From contig NZ_AP022614.1 in assembly GCF_010730575.1 (NCBI RefSeq), positions 3,782,001 through 3,846,000 of the forward strand: a stretch of 64,000 nucleotides of DNA, written 5' to 3'. This document shows positions 42,500 through 51,885 of this stretch, in pieces. Position 1 is the first letter of the stretch; every line of letters begins with the position of its first letter. Below the pieces are notes generated by a model, which saw only the letters and a list, made by a program, of their open reading frames with translations, had not been told where the DNA came from and searched no databases. The translations under genes were made by a program, and so were the position numbers. The DNA is from Mycobacterium parmense. GTDB taxonomy: Bacteria; Actinomycetota; Actinomycetes; Mycobacteriales; Mycobacteriaceae.

Positions 42500-43986
42500 C
42501 CGACCCGGTCCCGCCGATCGGCACCCAGATCGCGGCGCTGGCGAAGCTTGTCCCCGACCAGCCGGCGGTCACCTGCGACGGGGTGACGATCACCCGCGCC
42601 GAGCTCGACGCCTCGACGAACCGGCTGGCGCGCGCATACGCCGAGCGCGGCGTCGGCGTGGGCGACTACGTGAGCATGGTGCTGCCCAACTCCGTCGAGT
42701 GGATCCAGGCCGCGGTGGCGTGCTGGAAGCTGGGCGCGGTGCCGCAACCGTTGTCGGCACGGCTGCCGGACGCGGAGCTGCAGGGCCTGCTCGACCTGCG
42801 GCCACCCGCCCTGCTGGTCGGCCGAGAGCATCCCGAAATACCAAGTCTGCCATTGGGTTTCGCCCCCGAACCAACGTTGTCCGACGCGGCGCTGCCGGAG
42901 GCGGTATCGCCGGTGTGGAAGGCGATGGGCTCGGGCGGCAGCACCGGGCGCCCGAAGCTGATCGATGCCGGTGGCGACAGCCGGGTGCACCCGGCCAGTG
43001 GCTACGCACTGGGCGCGCAGGAGGGCGACACCACGTTCGTGCCGGTGCCGCTGTCCCACAACACCGGCTTCACGATGGCGGCGATGGCGTTGATCATGGG
43101 TCATCATCTCGTGCTGATGGGCCGGTTCGAGCCGCACGAGTTCCTGCGGCTGATCACCGATCACCGGGTCACCTTCATGGTCACGGTGCCCACGATCATG
43201 CAGCGCGCGCTGCCGGCGTACCAGGCCGCCCCGCAGTCCTACGACCTCTCGTCGATCCGGCGGTTCTGGCACCTGGCGGCGCCCTGCCCGCCCACCGTCA
43301 AGGAGGCCTGGATCAACCTGCTGGGCCCGGAAAAGGTGTGGGAACTCTACGGCGGCACCGAATTACAGGCGATGACCTTCATCTCCGGTGACCAGTGGTT
43401 GACCCACCGGGGGTCGGTGGGCACGGTCGTCGTCGGCGAGATGAAGGTGCTCGACGACGACGGCAATCCCTGCCCGCCGGGTGTGGTCGGCGAGATCTAC
43501 ATGCGGCCCACCCCCGGTAGCCCGCCGACCTACCGGTACGTCGGCGCGACGGCCAAGAGCCGCGACGGGTGGGACTCGCTGGGCGATCTCGGCCATTTCG
43601 ACGACGACGGCTTCCTCTATCTCTCCGATCGCCGCGTCGACATGTTCACCGTCGGGGGCCGCAACGTCTACCCCGCCGAGATCGAGAACGCGCTGTCGGC
43701 GCACCCCGAGGTGCTGTCCTGCCTGGTGGTCGGTGTGCCGCACGAGGATCTGGGCCAGGTGCCCTACGCGCTGGTGCACACCTCCGGCGGCTCGGCGCTG
43801 GACGAGGCCGGGGTGCGGGAGTTCCTGCGCGAACACATCGCGGGCTACAAGGTGCCCCCCACCCCCGACTTCGTCGAGTTCGTCGACGCTCCCCTGCGCG
43901 ACGACGCCGGCAAGGCCCGCCGGTCGGCGGTGCGCGCCGAGATCATGGCGCGATCGCGTCGGCCTCAGCATCCTCGGCATCGGTGA
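42496..43986 (+). CDS. AMP-binding acyl-CoA synthetase coupled to the lactonase
   Basis: A 496-residue adenylate-forming enzyme of the FadD/bile-acid-CoA-ligase type. Motifs: P-loop GSGGSTGRPKL near residue 140, ELYGGTE near 285, SLGDLGHFDDDGFLYLSDRR near 360, VGGRNVYPAEIENALS near 390, and the catalytic Lys in DDAGKARRSAV near the end. Its GTG overlaps the lactonase stop (GTGA). M. tuberculosis lacks it here. The 3' end overlaps the convergent acyltransferase gene by 44 bp. The acyl substrate is unknown; hydroxy acids from lactone opening are a good guess. Confidence 0.87.
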   Translation: MTDPVPPIGTQIAALAKLVPDQPAVTCDGVTITRAELDASTNRLARAYAERGVGVGDYVSMVLPNSVEWIQAAVACWKLGAVPQPLSARLPDAELQGLLDLRPPALLVGREHPEIPSLPLGFAPEPTLSDAALPEAVSPVWKAMGSGGSTGRPKLIDAGGDSRVHPASGYALGAQEGDTTFVPVPLSHNTGFTMAAMALIMGHHLVLMGRFEPHEFLRLITDHRVTFMVTVPTIMQRALPAYQAAPQSYDLSSIRRFWHLAAPCPPTVKEAWINLLGPEKVWELYGGTELQAMTFISGDQWLTHRGSVGTVVVGEMKVLDDDGNPCPPGVVGEIYMRPTPGSPPTYRYVGATAKSRDGWDSLGDLGHFDDDGFLYLSDRRVDMFTVGGRNVYPAEIENALSAHPEVLSCLVVGVPHEDLGQVPYALVHTSGGSALDEAGVREFLREHIAGYKVPPTPDFVEFVDAPLRDDAGKARRSAVRAEIMARSRRPQHPRHR

Positions 43987-45130
43987 CCTGCGCTGCGGCG
44001 CCCGGCCTTTCGCGTCGTTCCCAGCGCCGCAGCGCCTCGCGGCACGGCGACTCGACCAGGGCGTAGCTGACGGCCGCGATCGCCCAGCCGAAGATCAGCG
44101 TCAACACCAGCACAGCCGGCATGCGCCCGGTGAACGGGAACGTCCCCAGCACCGGAAACACCATCGCCAGCGCGGCGAGGTGCCACACGAACAGGCCGTA
44201 GGACCAGCGCCCCAGCGTCACCATCGTCGTCGTGCCCAGCACCCGGTGCGGGGTGTCCGGACGGTCCAGCACCAGCGGGGCCACCAGCGCGAAAGCCACC
44301 AGCGAGCCCATGGCCGTCTTGACGGCGAACTGCGCAGCGGTGCCGGGGACCAGGCCTTCCGGGCCGGCCAGCGGCGACGCCGCCACCAGATAGGCCACCA
44401 ACGCGACCACGGCCATGGGCACCCGCCGGCGTGCCATCCGGTGCGCCGGGCCAGGCGGGCTGTACACCCACTCCGCCAGCAGCATGCCGGCGGCGAACCA
44501 GGAGAAGAAGGCCGGCGGCCAGTTCAGCGGGTTCGTTCCCGAGCCGGCGTGCACGGGCATCCAGCCCCAGGCCCAGCTGAGGACCGCCAGCGCGCCGATC
44601 CCCGGCACCCGCGCCCCGACCGGCAGCCGGCGGGCCAGCAACGCGAGAACCGGCAGCGCCAGATAAAAGGTGACCTCCACCGACAGGCTCCACATCTGGG
44701 TCAGCCCGCCGGTGAGGGTAAGCGGCACGTAGATCTGGGTGAGGGTCAGGTTGGCCAGCCACACCGTCGGGCTGGCGTCATCGGAGTCGGGCAGCAAGGA
44801 CAGGATGACCACCACCGCCACCAGATAGGCCGGCATGATGCGGACCACCCTGGACCGCAGGTAGTGGCCGGTGCGCGGCCCCCGGAACCCATCGGGCCCC
44901 AGACCCCGGGCGGCGGCGGCGTGGCCGCGCCAGAGCAGGAACCCCGACAGCGCGAAGAAGACCGCGACGGCCAGGTCGAAGCGCCCGAAGAGCCGGCCGT
45001 CGACGCCGCTGGAGTGGCCGGTCTGGAACGCGACGTGCGTGACGACCACGCCCATGGCCGCACACGCCCGCATGCCTTCGACGGCGGGCAGGAAGCCACG
45101 CACGCCTCCCACCTGCCGGCCATCGGTCAC
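43943..45130 (-). CDS. tmaT: Membrane acyltransferase, TmaT/Rv0228 type
   Basis: A 395-residue acyltransferase-3 family protein with about ten membrane segments. The catalytic histidine region is near the N-terminus (GMRACAAMGVVVTHVAFQ), then FDLAVAVFFALSGFLLWRGH. It matches Rv0228. The corynebacterial homologue TmaT acetylates trehalose monomycolate to aid its export; I infer the same here from locus and sequence. The GTG at 45130 (VTDGRQVGG) is chosen by homology; the frame stays open to 45301. Divergent from the Rv0227c-type gene. Confidence 0.8.
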   Translation of the reverse strand: MTDGRQVGGVRGFLPAVEGMRACAAMGVVVTHVAFQTGHSSGVDGRLFGRFDLAVAVFFALSGFLLWRGHAAAARGLGPDGFRGPRTGHYLRSRVVRIMPAYLVAVVVILSLLPDSDDASPTVWLANLTLTQIYVPLTLTGGLTQMWSLSVEVTFYLALPVLALLARRLPVGARVPGIGALAVLSWAWGWMPVHAGSGTNPLNWPPAFFSWFAAGMLLAEWVYSPPGPAHRMARRRVPMAVVALVAYLVAASPLAGPEGLVPGTAAQFAVKTAMGSLVAFALVAPLVLDRPDTPHRVLGTTTMVTLGRWSYGLFVWHLAALAMVFPVLGTFPFTGRMPAVLVLTLIFGWAIAAVSYALVESPCREALRRWERRERPGAAAQVTDAEDAEADAIAP

Positions 45131-45318
45131 CAGAACAGTCTGCCCGTGATGTGCCACCGCACAAATGGGGTACACCCGAGGCACCGCGGCGAGCAGTGGT
45201 TCTTCAGCGGGGGGTCCGCGTCCTGCTGTTAGGGTCGAACGGATTTGCCTCGCTGCTTGCTCGGGCCGGAGCGGGTCCCGCCCGTCGAGACCACACACCA
45301 CTAGGAGGGCACGGCAAC

Positions 45319-46584
45319 GTGAACCGAGCAGTCATGTTGCGGTTCGCCGCATGCGGGATCATCGGACTGGGGGCCGCCCTGCTGATTGCCGCGCTGCTGT
45401 TGTCGACGTACACCACCAGCAGGATCAGCAAGATCCCGCTGAACATCGACGCCACGTTGATCAGCAACGGCAGCGGCACCGCGCTGGATGCCGCGTCGCT
45501 GTCCGGTGACCACCTCGTCGTCAACCAGAACGTGCCGCTGGTGTCCCAGCAGCAGCTCTCCGTCGAGTCGCCCGCCAACGCCGACGTCGTCACCCTGCAG
45601 GCCGGAACCACCGTGCGCCGCACCGACAAGCAGAAGGACGGCGGGGTGCTGCTGGCGATCGTCGACACCGTCACGCTGAACCGCAAGACGGCGATGGCCG
45701 TCTCCGACGACACCCACACCGGCGGTTCGGTGCAGAAGCCGCGCCCCTACGGCGACGACAACCCGCCCACCGCGATACCGCTGCGGCACGACGGGCTGTC
45801 CTACCGCTTTCCGTTCAACACCGAGAAGAAGACGTATCCCTACTTCGACCCGATCGCGCAGAAACCGTTCGACGTCAACTACGACAGCCAGGACGACGTC
45901 AACGGGCTGACCACCTACAAATTCACGCAGAACATCGGCTACAACGCCGACGGCAAGCTGGTGGCGCCGGTGGTGTACCCGTCGCTGTACGCCGGCGACG
46001 AGGACGGCAAGGTCACCGCCCCCGCGGCGATGTGGGGGGTGCCCGGCGACCCGGGCGAGCAGGTCACCATGACGCGCTACTACGCGGCGCAGCGGACCTT
46101 GTGGGTGGATCCGGTCTCGGGGACCATCGTCAAGGAGACCGAGCACGCCAACCACTACTTCGCCCGCGACCCGCTCAAGCCCGAGGTGACGTTGGCCGAC
46201 TACAAGGTCACCTCCAACGAGGACACCGTCGAGGCGCAGGTCAACACGGCCCGCGACGAGCGCGACCGGCTGGCCCTGTGGTCGCGGGTGCTGCCGATCA
46301 CCTTCACCGCCGTGGGGCTGGTGGCGCTGATCGGCGGCGGGTTGCTGGCCTCGTTCAGCCTGCGCTCGGAGAGCGCGCTGACCGATCCCGGCCTGGACCG
46401 CGGCGACCAGGACTTCTTCGGCCGCGGCGGGCTCGAGGAACCGGTGCCCGGCGCCGAAGCCGAGACCGAGAAGCTGCCCACGCAACGCCCGACGACGCAC
46501 GAGACGGATCCGCCCGGGTCGCAGGAGCCGACGGAATCGCAGCCCTCGGCAGACAATCCGCCCAGCCCGCCCGACCGGGAATAG
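45319..46584 (+). CDS. Membrane protein required for lipomannan/LAM maturation (Rv0227c type, DUF3068)
   Basis: A 421-residue protein, exactly the length of Rv0227c. One N-terminal membrane segment (IIGLGAALLIAALLLSTYTT), a large extracytoplasmic domain with PYFDPIAQKPFDVNYDSQDD and RYYAAQRTLWVDPVSG, a second membrane segment near residue 340, and a Pro-rich cytoplasmic tail. Homologues in corynebacteria and M. smegmatis have been linked to lipomannan elongation and lipoarabinomannan synthesis. The GTG at 45319 is chosen for TAGGAGG upstream and matching length. It is followed 9 bp later by the Rv0226c-type gene. Confidence 0.85.
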   Translation: MNRAVMLRFAACGIIGLGAALLIAALLLSTYTTSRISKIPLNIDATLISNGSGTALDAASLSGDHLVVNQNVPLVSQQQLSVESPANADVVTLQAGTTVRRTDKQKDGGVLLAIVDTVTLNRKTAMAVSDDTHTGGSVQKPRPYGDDNPPTAIPLRHDGLSYRFPFNTEKKTYPYFDPIAQKPFDVNYDSQDDVNGLTTYKFTQNIGYNADGKLVAPVVYPSLYAGDEDGKVTAPAAMWGVPGDPGEQVTMTRYYAAQRTLWVDPVSGTIVKETEHANHYFARDPLKPEVTLADYKVTSNEDTVEAQVNTARDERDRLALWSRVLPITFTAVGLVALIGGGLLASFSLRSESALTDPGLDRGDQDFFGRGGLEEPVPGAEAETEKLPTQRPTTHETDPPGSQEPTESQPSADNPPSPPDRE

Positions 46585-46593
46585 CCCCGCTCG

Positions 46594-48297
46594 ATGCGCT
46601 GGGCCCGGCCCGGGTATGCGTTGGCCTTGGCGTTGCTGGTGGTGGGTCCGCTGCTGGCGCCCGGCTATCTGCTGTTGCGTGACGCGGTGTCCACGCCGCG
46701 GTCCTACCTGACTGACGCTGCGCTGGGCCTGACGTCGGCGCCGCGGGCGACGCCGCAGGACTTCGCCGTGGCCCTGGCATCCCAGGTGGTCGACGGCGGC
46801 CTCCTGGTGAAGACGCTGCTGGTCCTGGGGTTGTGGCTGGCAGGGTGGGGCGCGGCGCGGTTGGTGGCGGTGGCCCTGCCGGATGCCGGCGCGCCCGGCC
46901 AGTTCGTCGCCGCCACGCTGGCGATCTGGAACCCCTACGTCGCCGAGCGGCTCCTGCAGGGTCATTGGAGCCTGCTGGTCGGCTACGGCTGCCTGCCGTG
47001 GGTCGCGACGGCGGTGCTGACGCTGCGGACGCGCCCCGACGCCGGCCGCTCCGAGCTGTTCGCACTGGCTTTCTGGGTGGCACTGGCCGGGCTGACCCCG
47101 ACCGGCATGCTGATCGCCGCGACGGTCGCCCTGGTGTGCGTCGCGGCCCCGGGTGCGGGCCGGCCCCGATGGCTGTGCGCCGCGGCGACGTCGGCGGCCG
47201 GACTGCTGACCGCCCTGCCCTGGCTCACCGCCTCGGCGATGGGCCCGGCCCTGGCCCCGCACGCAGCGGCCAACCGGCTCGGGGTCGCGGTGTTCGCGCC
47301 GCGCGCCGAGCCGGGCCTGGGCACGCTGGGCAGCCTGGCCGGCCTCGGCGGGATCTGGAACGGCGAGGCCGTGCCCGCGTCGCGGGCGACGCTGTTCGCG
47401 GTGTCGTCGGCCGTGGTGCTGCTGGCCGTGGTGGCGGCCGGGCTGCCCGCCGCGGCGCGCCGACCGGCGGTGCTGCCGCTGCTGGTCCTGGCAGCGGCGG
47501 CCGTGCTGGTCCCGGCCGGCTTGGCGACGGGCCCGGGCCTGCGGGTCCTGGGCGCGGTGGTCGACGCCGTGCCGGGACTCGGGGTGTTGCGCGACGGGCA
47601 GAAGTGGGTGGCCCTGGCGGCTCCGGGATATGTGCTGGCCGGCGGTGGCGCCGTGGTGACCCTGCGGCGCTGGTTGCGGCCCGCCGTCGCGGCCGCGGCG
47701 TGCTGCGCGGCGCTGCTGCTGGCGTTGCCGGACCTGGCCTGGGGGGTCGGGGGCAAGGTCGTGCCGGTGCGCTACCCGCCGGGGTGGTATGCCGTGGCGT
47801 CGGTGATCAACGGCCAACCGCGGACCGTGGCCGTGCTACCCGCCGGCACCATGCGGCGCTTCTCCTGGTCGGGACCGGCGCCGGTGCTCGACCCGCTGCC
47901 GCGCTGGCTGCGCGCCGACGTGCTGACCACCGGGGACCTGCCCATCGCGGGCATCGTCGTTCCCGGGGAAGGGAACCGCGCCCGGGCGGTGCAGGAGCTG
48001 CTTCTGGCCGGCCCGGATCCCGCCGCCCTGGCCCGAGCGGGGGTCGGGTGGCTGGCCGTCGAGTCCGACAGCGCCGGCGTCATGGGCGCGGCCGGGCGGA
48101 CACTCGGGGCACTGACCCCGGTCTACCGCGACGGCGAGTTCGCGCTCTACCGGATCGGCGGCGACACCGCCGGTGTGTCCGCGGGCCGCCGCCGGGCGAC
48201 CCTCGCCGCGCATCTGGCCTGGCTGGCGCTGCTGGCCGGTGGCGGGGCCGGCGCGGTGATCACCGGATGGCGCCGCGGCGTCAGACCACGCCGCTGA
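46594..48297 (+). CDS. Polytopic membrane protein, probable GT-C-type (Rv0226c type)
   Basis: A 567-residue protein with about twelve membrane segments, matching Rv0226c. It has the general look of a GT-C glycosyltransferase: an early polar loop after the first segment, an IWNPYVAERLLQGHWSLLVG segment near residue 110, and DGQKWVALAAPGYVLAGG near residue 330. The residues KW after DG recall the HK segment in AftD, but no catalytic motif is certain. It is 9 bp after its neighbour, so cotranscribed, and its end overlaps convergent Rv0225-type gene by 17 bp. A role in lipoglycan or mycolate export fits the locus. Confidence 0.75.
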   Translation: MRWARPGYALALALLVVGPLLAPGYLLLRDAVSTPRSYLTDAALGLTSAPRATPQDFAVALASQVVDGGLLVKTLLVLGLWLAGWGAARLVAVALPDAGAPGQFVAATLAIWNPYVAERLLQGHWSLLVGYGCLPWVATAVLTLRTRPDAGRSELFALAFWVALAGLTPTGMLIAATVALVCVAAPGAGRPRWLCAAATSAAGLLTALPWLTASAMGPALAPHAAANRLGVAVFAPRAEPGLGTLGSLAGLGGIWNGEAVPASRATLFAVSSAVVLLAVVAAGLPAAARRPAVLPLLVLAAAAVLVPAGLATGPGLRVLGAVVDAVPGLGVLRDGQKWVALAAPGYVLAGGGAVVTLRRWLRPAVAAAACCAALLLALPDLAWGVGGKVVPVRYPPGWYAVASVINGQPRTVAVLPAGTMRRFSWSGPAPVLDPLPRWLRADVLTTGDLPIAGIVVPGEGNRARAVQELLLAGPDPAALARAGVGWLAVESDSAGVMGAAGRTLGALTPVYRDGEFALYRIGGDTAGVSAGRRRATLAAHLAWLALLAGGGAGAVITGWRRGVRPRR

Positions 48298-49435
48298 CGA
48301 ACCGGCCCGATCGGACCGCTTCGAGCACGCCGCGCATCGCCTCGGCGCTCTGCGCCCACGAGAACTCGCCGCTGCGCGCCTGCGCCTTCGCGCCGAGCTG
48401 CTCGCGCAGCACCGGGTCCGTCAGCAGTTCCTCGAGGCGGCCCATCAGCTCCGCGGGATCGTCCACGAGAATCCCGGTCACGCCGTCGACGATCGAATCG
48501 GACAGGCCGCCCGAGGACCGGTAGCCGATGGTCGGCACCCTGTGCTGGGCGGCTTCGACCACCGCCAGCCCCCAGCCCTCCTTGCGCGAGGGCAGCAGGT
48601 GCACCCACGAGCTTTGCAGCACATGGTGTTTGGTCTCGTCGTCGACGTGGCCGTGAAAGGTCACCGCGTGCGGAATGCCGAGTCGTTGCACTTGCTCGAC
48701 GAGGCGCGGTCGCCACCAGCCGTCGCCGACGATGTCCAGGTGCAGAGCCGGCATGCGCGGCAGCAACCGCGCGACCGCGTCCAGCGCGTCCTCGATCTGT
48801 TTGTGCGGCACCAGCCGCGACAGCACGACGGCGCGGGGAGTGGCCGCGCGCGGACCCGACAGCGAGTTCGCCGGAGCCTCGTCCACGCCGTTGCGCACGA
48901 CCGCGATGTGGGAGCCGTCGACGCCGAGCGCGACCAGGTCGCGCGCCGACGGCAGCGACACCGTGACGTATTGACCGCCCTTGTTCACCCGCGGCGAAAG
49001 CCTCGACTCGACGTACCAGCCGAGCCGGCCGAGCACCGGCCCGGCCACCGGCCACTGCTCGCGGTGGCAATGGTGTACCAGCACCGCCACCCGGCGGCCG
49101 TACACCAGCCGGGCCAGGAACGGCAGGCCGTTCTGGGTGTCCACCACCACGTCGGGCCGCACCCGCCGCAGCGGGCCGAGCCCCACGCGCGCCGCGGCCA
49201 TGGCCAACAGGGCCCACACGTAGACCGAGTACCGCCCGCCGGCGCGGTCGATGCGGACCCCGTCGACCACCTCGCGGCGGGGTGCGCCGGGGTAGCGGGC
49301 GGTGCGCAGCGTGACGGCGACGCCCGACGCCGCCAGTTGGGCGCCGACGCGTTGTAGGTACGCCTCGCTGCCTCCGCCCTGCGGGTGGCCGGTGTCGCGC
49401 CAGCACAGCAGCAACACGGAGCGCAGAGGAGACAT
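48281..49435 (-). CDS. GT4-family glycosyltransferase (Rv0225 type)
   Basis: A 384-residue cytoplasmic glycosyltransferase, length identical to Rv0225. N-terminal Rossmann domain with GHPQGGGSEAYLQRVGAQLA near residue 20; C-terminal domain with VVLSRLVPHKQIEDALDAVA near 205 and the nucleotide-sugar site LLPSRKEGWGLAVVEAAQ near 290, including the EX7E-type glutamates. Acceptor and sugar are unknown, but the cluster points to lipoglycan or trehalose-mycolate biogenesis. The ATG at 49435 is chosen by homology; the frame is open far upstream. Divergent from the methyltransferase gene. Confidence 0.86.
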   Translation of the reverse strand: MSPLRSVLLLCWRDTGHPQGGGSEAYLQRVGAQLAASGVAVTLRTARYPGAPRREVVDGVRIDRAGGRYSVYVWALLAMAAARVGLGPLRRVRPDVVVDTQNGLPFLARLVYGRRVAVLVHHCHREQWPVAGPVLGRLGWYVESRLSPRVNKGGQYVTVSLPSARDLVALGVDGSHIAVVRNGVDEAPANSLSGPRAATPRAVVLSRLVPHKQIEDALDAVARLLPRMPALHLDIVGDGWWRPRLVEQVQRLGIPHAVTFHGHVDDETKHHVLQSSWVHLLPSRKEGWGLAVVEAAQHRVPTIGYRSSGGLSDSIVDGVTGILVDDPAELMGRLEELLTDPVLREQLGAKAQARSGEFSWAQSAEAMRGVLEAVRSGRFVSGVV

Positions 49436-49518
49436 CTTGGTCAGCCTAGCCGGGCGGGCACCAGCGGGCCTGGTCAGCGCGTGCCGACGGAGCGTTCGCG
49501 CTGCGTAGGGTATGGCCG

Positions 49519-50301
49519 GTGGCCGCGACCGACATCTTCGCCCGCCGGGCGACGCTTCGGCGGTCGTTGCGGCTGCTCTGGCAATTCCGCTACGAGCAGT
49601 CGGACCCGGCGCGCTTCTACGGCGCGCTGGCGGCCGACACCGCCGCGATGGTCGGCGAGCTGTGGGTGGGCGCGCGTGGCGAGGCGCCGGCGGGCCGCAC
49701 GCTGCTCGACGTCGGCGGCGGGCCCGGGTACTTCGCGGCTGCGTTCGCCGACGCCGGTGTCCACTACATCGGCGTCGAGCCGGATCCGCGCGAGATGCAC
49801 GCGGCCGGACACCCCGTCGCCGGAGTCTCGGGGAACACGGGCGCCGCGTTCGTGCGCGCCTCGGGCATGGCGCTGCCGTTCGCCGACGACTCGGTGGACA
49901 TCTGCCTGTCGTCCAACGTCGCCGAACACGTCCCCCGGCCGTGGCAGCTGGGCTCCGAGATGCTGCGGGTGACCAGGCCGGGCGGGCTGGCCGTGCTCTC
50001 CTACACCGTGTGGCTGGGTCCGTTCGGCGGCCACGAGATGGGCCTGACCCACTATCTGGGCGGCGCGCGCGCCGCCGCGCGCTACGCCCGTAAGCACGGC
50101 CGTCCGGCGAAGAACAACTACGGGTCGTCGTTGTTCGCGGTGTCGGCCGCCGAGGGCCTGGCGTGGGCGGCGAGCACCGGCGCGTCGATCGCCGCATTCC
50201 CTCGCTACCACCCGCGTTGGGCATGGCGGCTGACGTCGGTGCCGGTGCTGCGCGAGTTCCTCGTCAGCAATCTGGTGCTGGTGCTTCAACCGGAAGAATG
50301 A
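49519..50301 (+). CDS. SAM-dependent methyltransferase-like protein (Rv0224c/MtrP type)
   Basis: A 260-residue class I methyltransferase-fold protein matching Rv0224c. The SAM motif is LLDVGGGPGYFAAAFADAG near residue 60, with the acidic YIGVEPDP following and LPFADDSVDICLSSNVAEHV near 120. The corynebacterial homologue MtrP is needed for trehalose mycolate transport; methyl transfer itself has not been shown as far as I recall. The GTG at 49519 fits the ortholog start. Followed 42 bp later by the aldehyde dehydrogenase. Confidence 0.85.
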   Translation: MAATDIFARRATLRRSLRLLWQFRYEQSDPARFYGALAADTAAMVGELWVGARGEAPAGRTLLDVGGGPGYFAAAFADAGVHYIGVEPDPREMHAAGHPVAGVSGNTGAAFVRASGMALPFADDSVDICLSSNVAEHVPRPWQLGSEMLRVTRPGGLAVLSYTVWLGPFGGHEMGLTHYLGGARAAARYARKHGRPAKNNYGSSLFAVSAAEGLAWAASTGASIAAFPRYHPRWAWRLTSVPVLREFLVSNLVLVLQPEE

Positions 50302-50343
50302 ACGTGTTCTCGTTTCGCTTTCGCTTGGGTAGGGTGGCGCTTT

Positions 50344-51813
50344 ATGGGCGACATTAAGACCGAATACGACAAGCTTTTCATCGGCGGCAAGTGGACCGAG
50401 CCGTCGACCTCCGAGGTCATCGAGGTGCACTGCCCGGCGACCGGCGAGTACGTCGGCAAGGTGCCGATGGCGGCCGCGGCCGACGTCGATTCCGCGGTGG
50501 CCGCGGCCCGCGCCGCCTTCGACAGCGGCCCCTGGCCCACGACGCCGCCGAAGGAACGCGCGGCCGTCATCGCCAACGCGCTCAAGCTGATGGAGGAGCG
50601 CAAGGACCAGTTCACCCAGCTGCTCGGGGCCGAGACGGGCCAACCGCCCACCAGCGTCGAGACGATGCACTGGATGAGCTCGATCGGGGCGCTGAACTTC
50701 TTCGCCGGCCCCGCCGTCGACCAGGTCAAGTGGAAAGAGATCCGCAACGGCGGTTACGGGCAGAGCATCGTGCACCGTGAGCCGGTCGGCGTGGTGGGCG
50801 CGATCGTGGCGTGGAACGTGCCCCTGTTCCTGGCCGTCAACAAGCTGGGTCCGGCGCTGCTGGCCGGCTGCACCGTGGTGCTCAAGCCGGCCGCCGAAAC
50901 TCCGCTCAGCGCCAACGCTCTGGCCGATGCGTTCGCCGAGGCCGGCCTGCCCGAAGGCGTGCTGTCGGTGGTGCCCGGGGGAATCGAGACCGGCCAGGCG
51001 CTGACCTCCAACCGCGACGTCGACCTCTTCTCCTTCACCGGCAGCTCGGCCGTCGGCAAGGAGATCGGCCGTCGCGCCGCCGACATGCTCAAGCCGTGCA
51101 CCCTGGAGCTCGGCGGAAAGTCGGCGGCCATCGTCCTCGACGACGTCGACTTGCCCGCGGCGATCCCGATGCTGGTGTTCTCCGGGATCATGAACACCGG
51201 GCAGGCCTGCGTGGCCCAGACCCGGATCCTGGCGCCGCGGTCGCGCTACGACGAGATCGTGGAGGCGGTGGCGGCTTTCGTGCAGGCGCTGCCGGTCGGC
51301 CTGCCGTCGGACCCGGCCGCCCAGATCGGCTCGCTGATCTCGGAGAAGCAGCGCGCCCGCGTCGAGGGCTACATCGCCAAGGGCATCGAGGAGGGCGCGC
51401 GGCTGGTCTGCGGCGGCGGCCGGCCCGAAGGGCTGGACAGCGGTTTCTTCGTGCAGCCGACGGTGTTCGCCGACGTCGACAACACCATGACGATCGCCCA
51501 GGAAGAGATCTTCGGGCCGGTGCTGAGCATCATCGCCTACGACACCGAGGACGAAGCGATCAAGATCGCCAACGATTCGGTCTACGGGCTGGCGGGCAGC
51601 GTGTGGACCTCCGACATCCCCCATGGCATCGAGATCTCGGAGAAGATCCGGACCGGCACGTACGCCATCAACTGGTACGCGTTCGACCCGTGCTGCCCGT
51701 TCGGCGGCTACAAGAACTCCGGCATCGGCCGCGAGAACGGGCCCGAGGGCGTCGAGCACTTCACGCAGCAGAAGAGCGTGCTGATGCCGATGGGGTACAC
51801 CACCGAGAGCTGA
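50344..51813 (+). CDS. Aldehyde dehydrogenase (Rv0223c type)
   Basis: A 489-residue NAD(P)-dependent aldehyde dehydrogenase matching Rv0223c. Catalytic Glu is in TLELGGKSAAIV near residue 258 and the nucleophilic Cys in NTGQACVAQTR near 292; the cofactor region has AIVAWNVPLFL near 155. Substrate unknown. A 10-bp inverted repeat downstream may terminate it. M. tuberculosis continues with echA1 here, whereas this genome has an insert of accessory genes. Confidence 0.9.
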   Translation: MGDIKTEYDKLFIGGKWTEPSTSEVIEVHCPATGEYVGKVPMAAAADVDSAVAAARAAFDSGPWPTTPPKERAAVIANALKLMEERKDQFTQLLGAETGQPPTSVETMHWMSSIGALNFFAGPAVDQVKWKEIRNGGYGQSIVHREPVGVVGAIVAWNVPLFLAVNKLGPALLAGCTVVLKPAAETPLSANALADAFAEAGLPEGVLSVVPGGIETGQALTSNRDVDLFSFTGSSAVGKEIGRRAADMLKPCTLELGGKSAAIVLDDVDLPAAIPMLVFSGIMNTGQACVAQTRILAPRSRYDEIVEAVAAFVQALPVGLPSDPAAQIGSLISEKQRARVEGYIAKGIEEGARLVCGGGRPEGLDSGFFVQPTVFADVDNTMTIAQEEIFGPVLSIIAYDTEDEAIKIANDSVYGLAGSVWTSDIPHGIEISEKIRTGTYAINWYAFDPCCPFGGYKNSGIGRENGPEGVEHFTQQKSVLMPMGYTTES

Positions 51814-51840
51814 CGCCTCCTCAACTCCAGCCTTCGGGCG

Positions 51841-51885
51841 GGAAGCCGGCTTCACGCTGACCTTCGACGCGCGAGGCCGGCTTCC
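51841..51885 (+). terminator. Inverted repeat after the aldehyde dehydrogenase gene
   Basis: GGAAGCCGGC at 51841-51850 and GCCGGCTTCC at 51876-51885 are perfect inverted arms around a 25-base interval. The position 28 bp after a stop suits a terminator, though the loop is long. Confidence 0.4.

Noticed and set aside
45301..47817. An 838-codon minus-strand frame opposite the Rv0227c- and Rv0226c-type genes
   Set aside because: Shadow frame rich in Arg, Gln and Gly; both plus-strand genes match known proteins over their full length.
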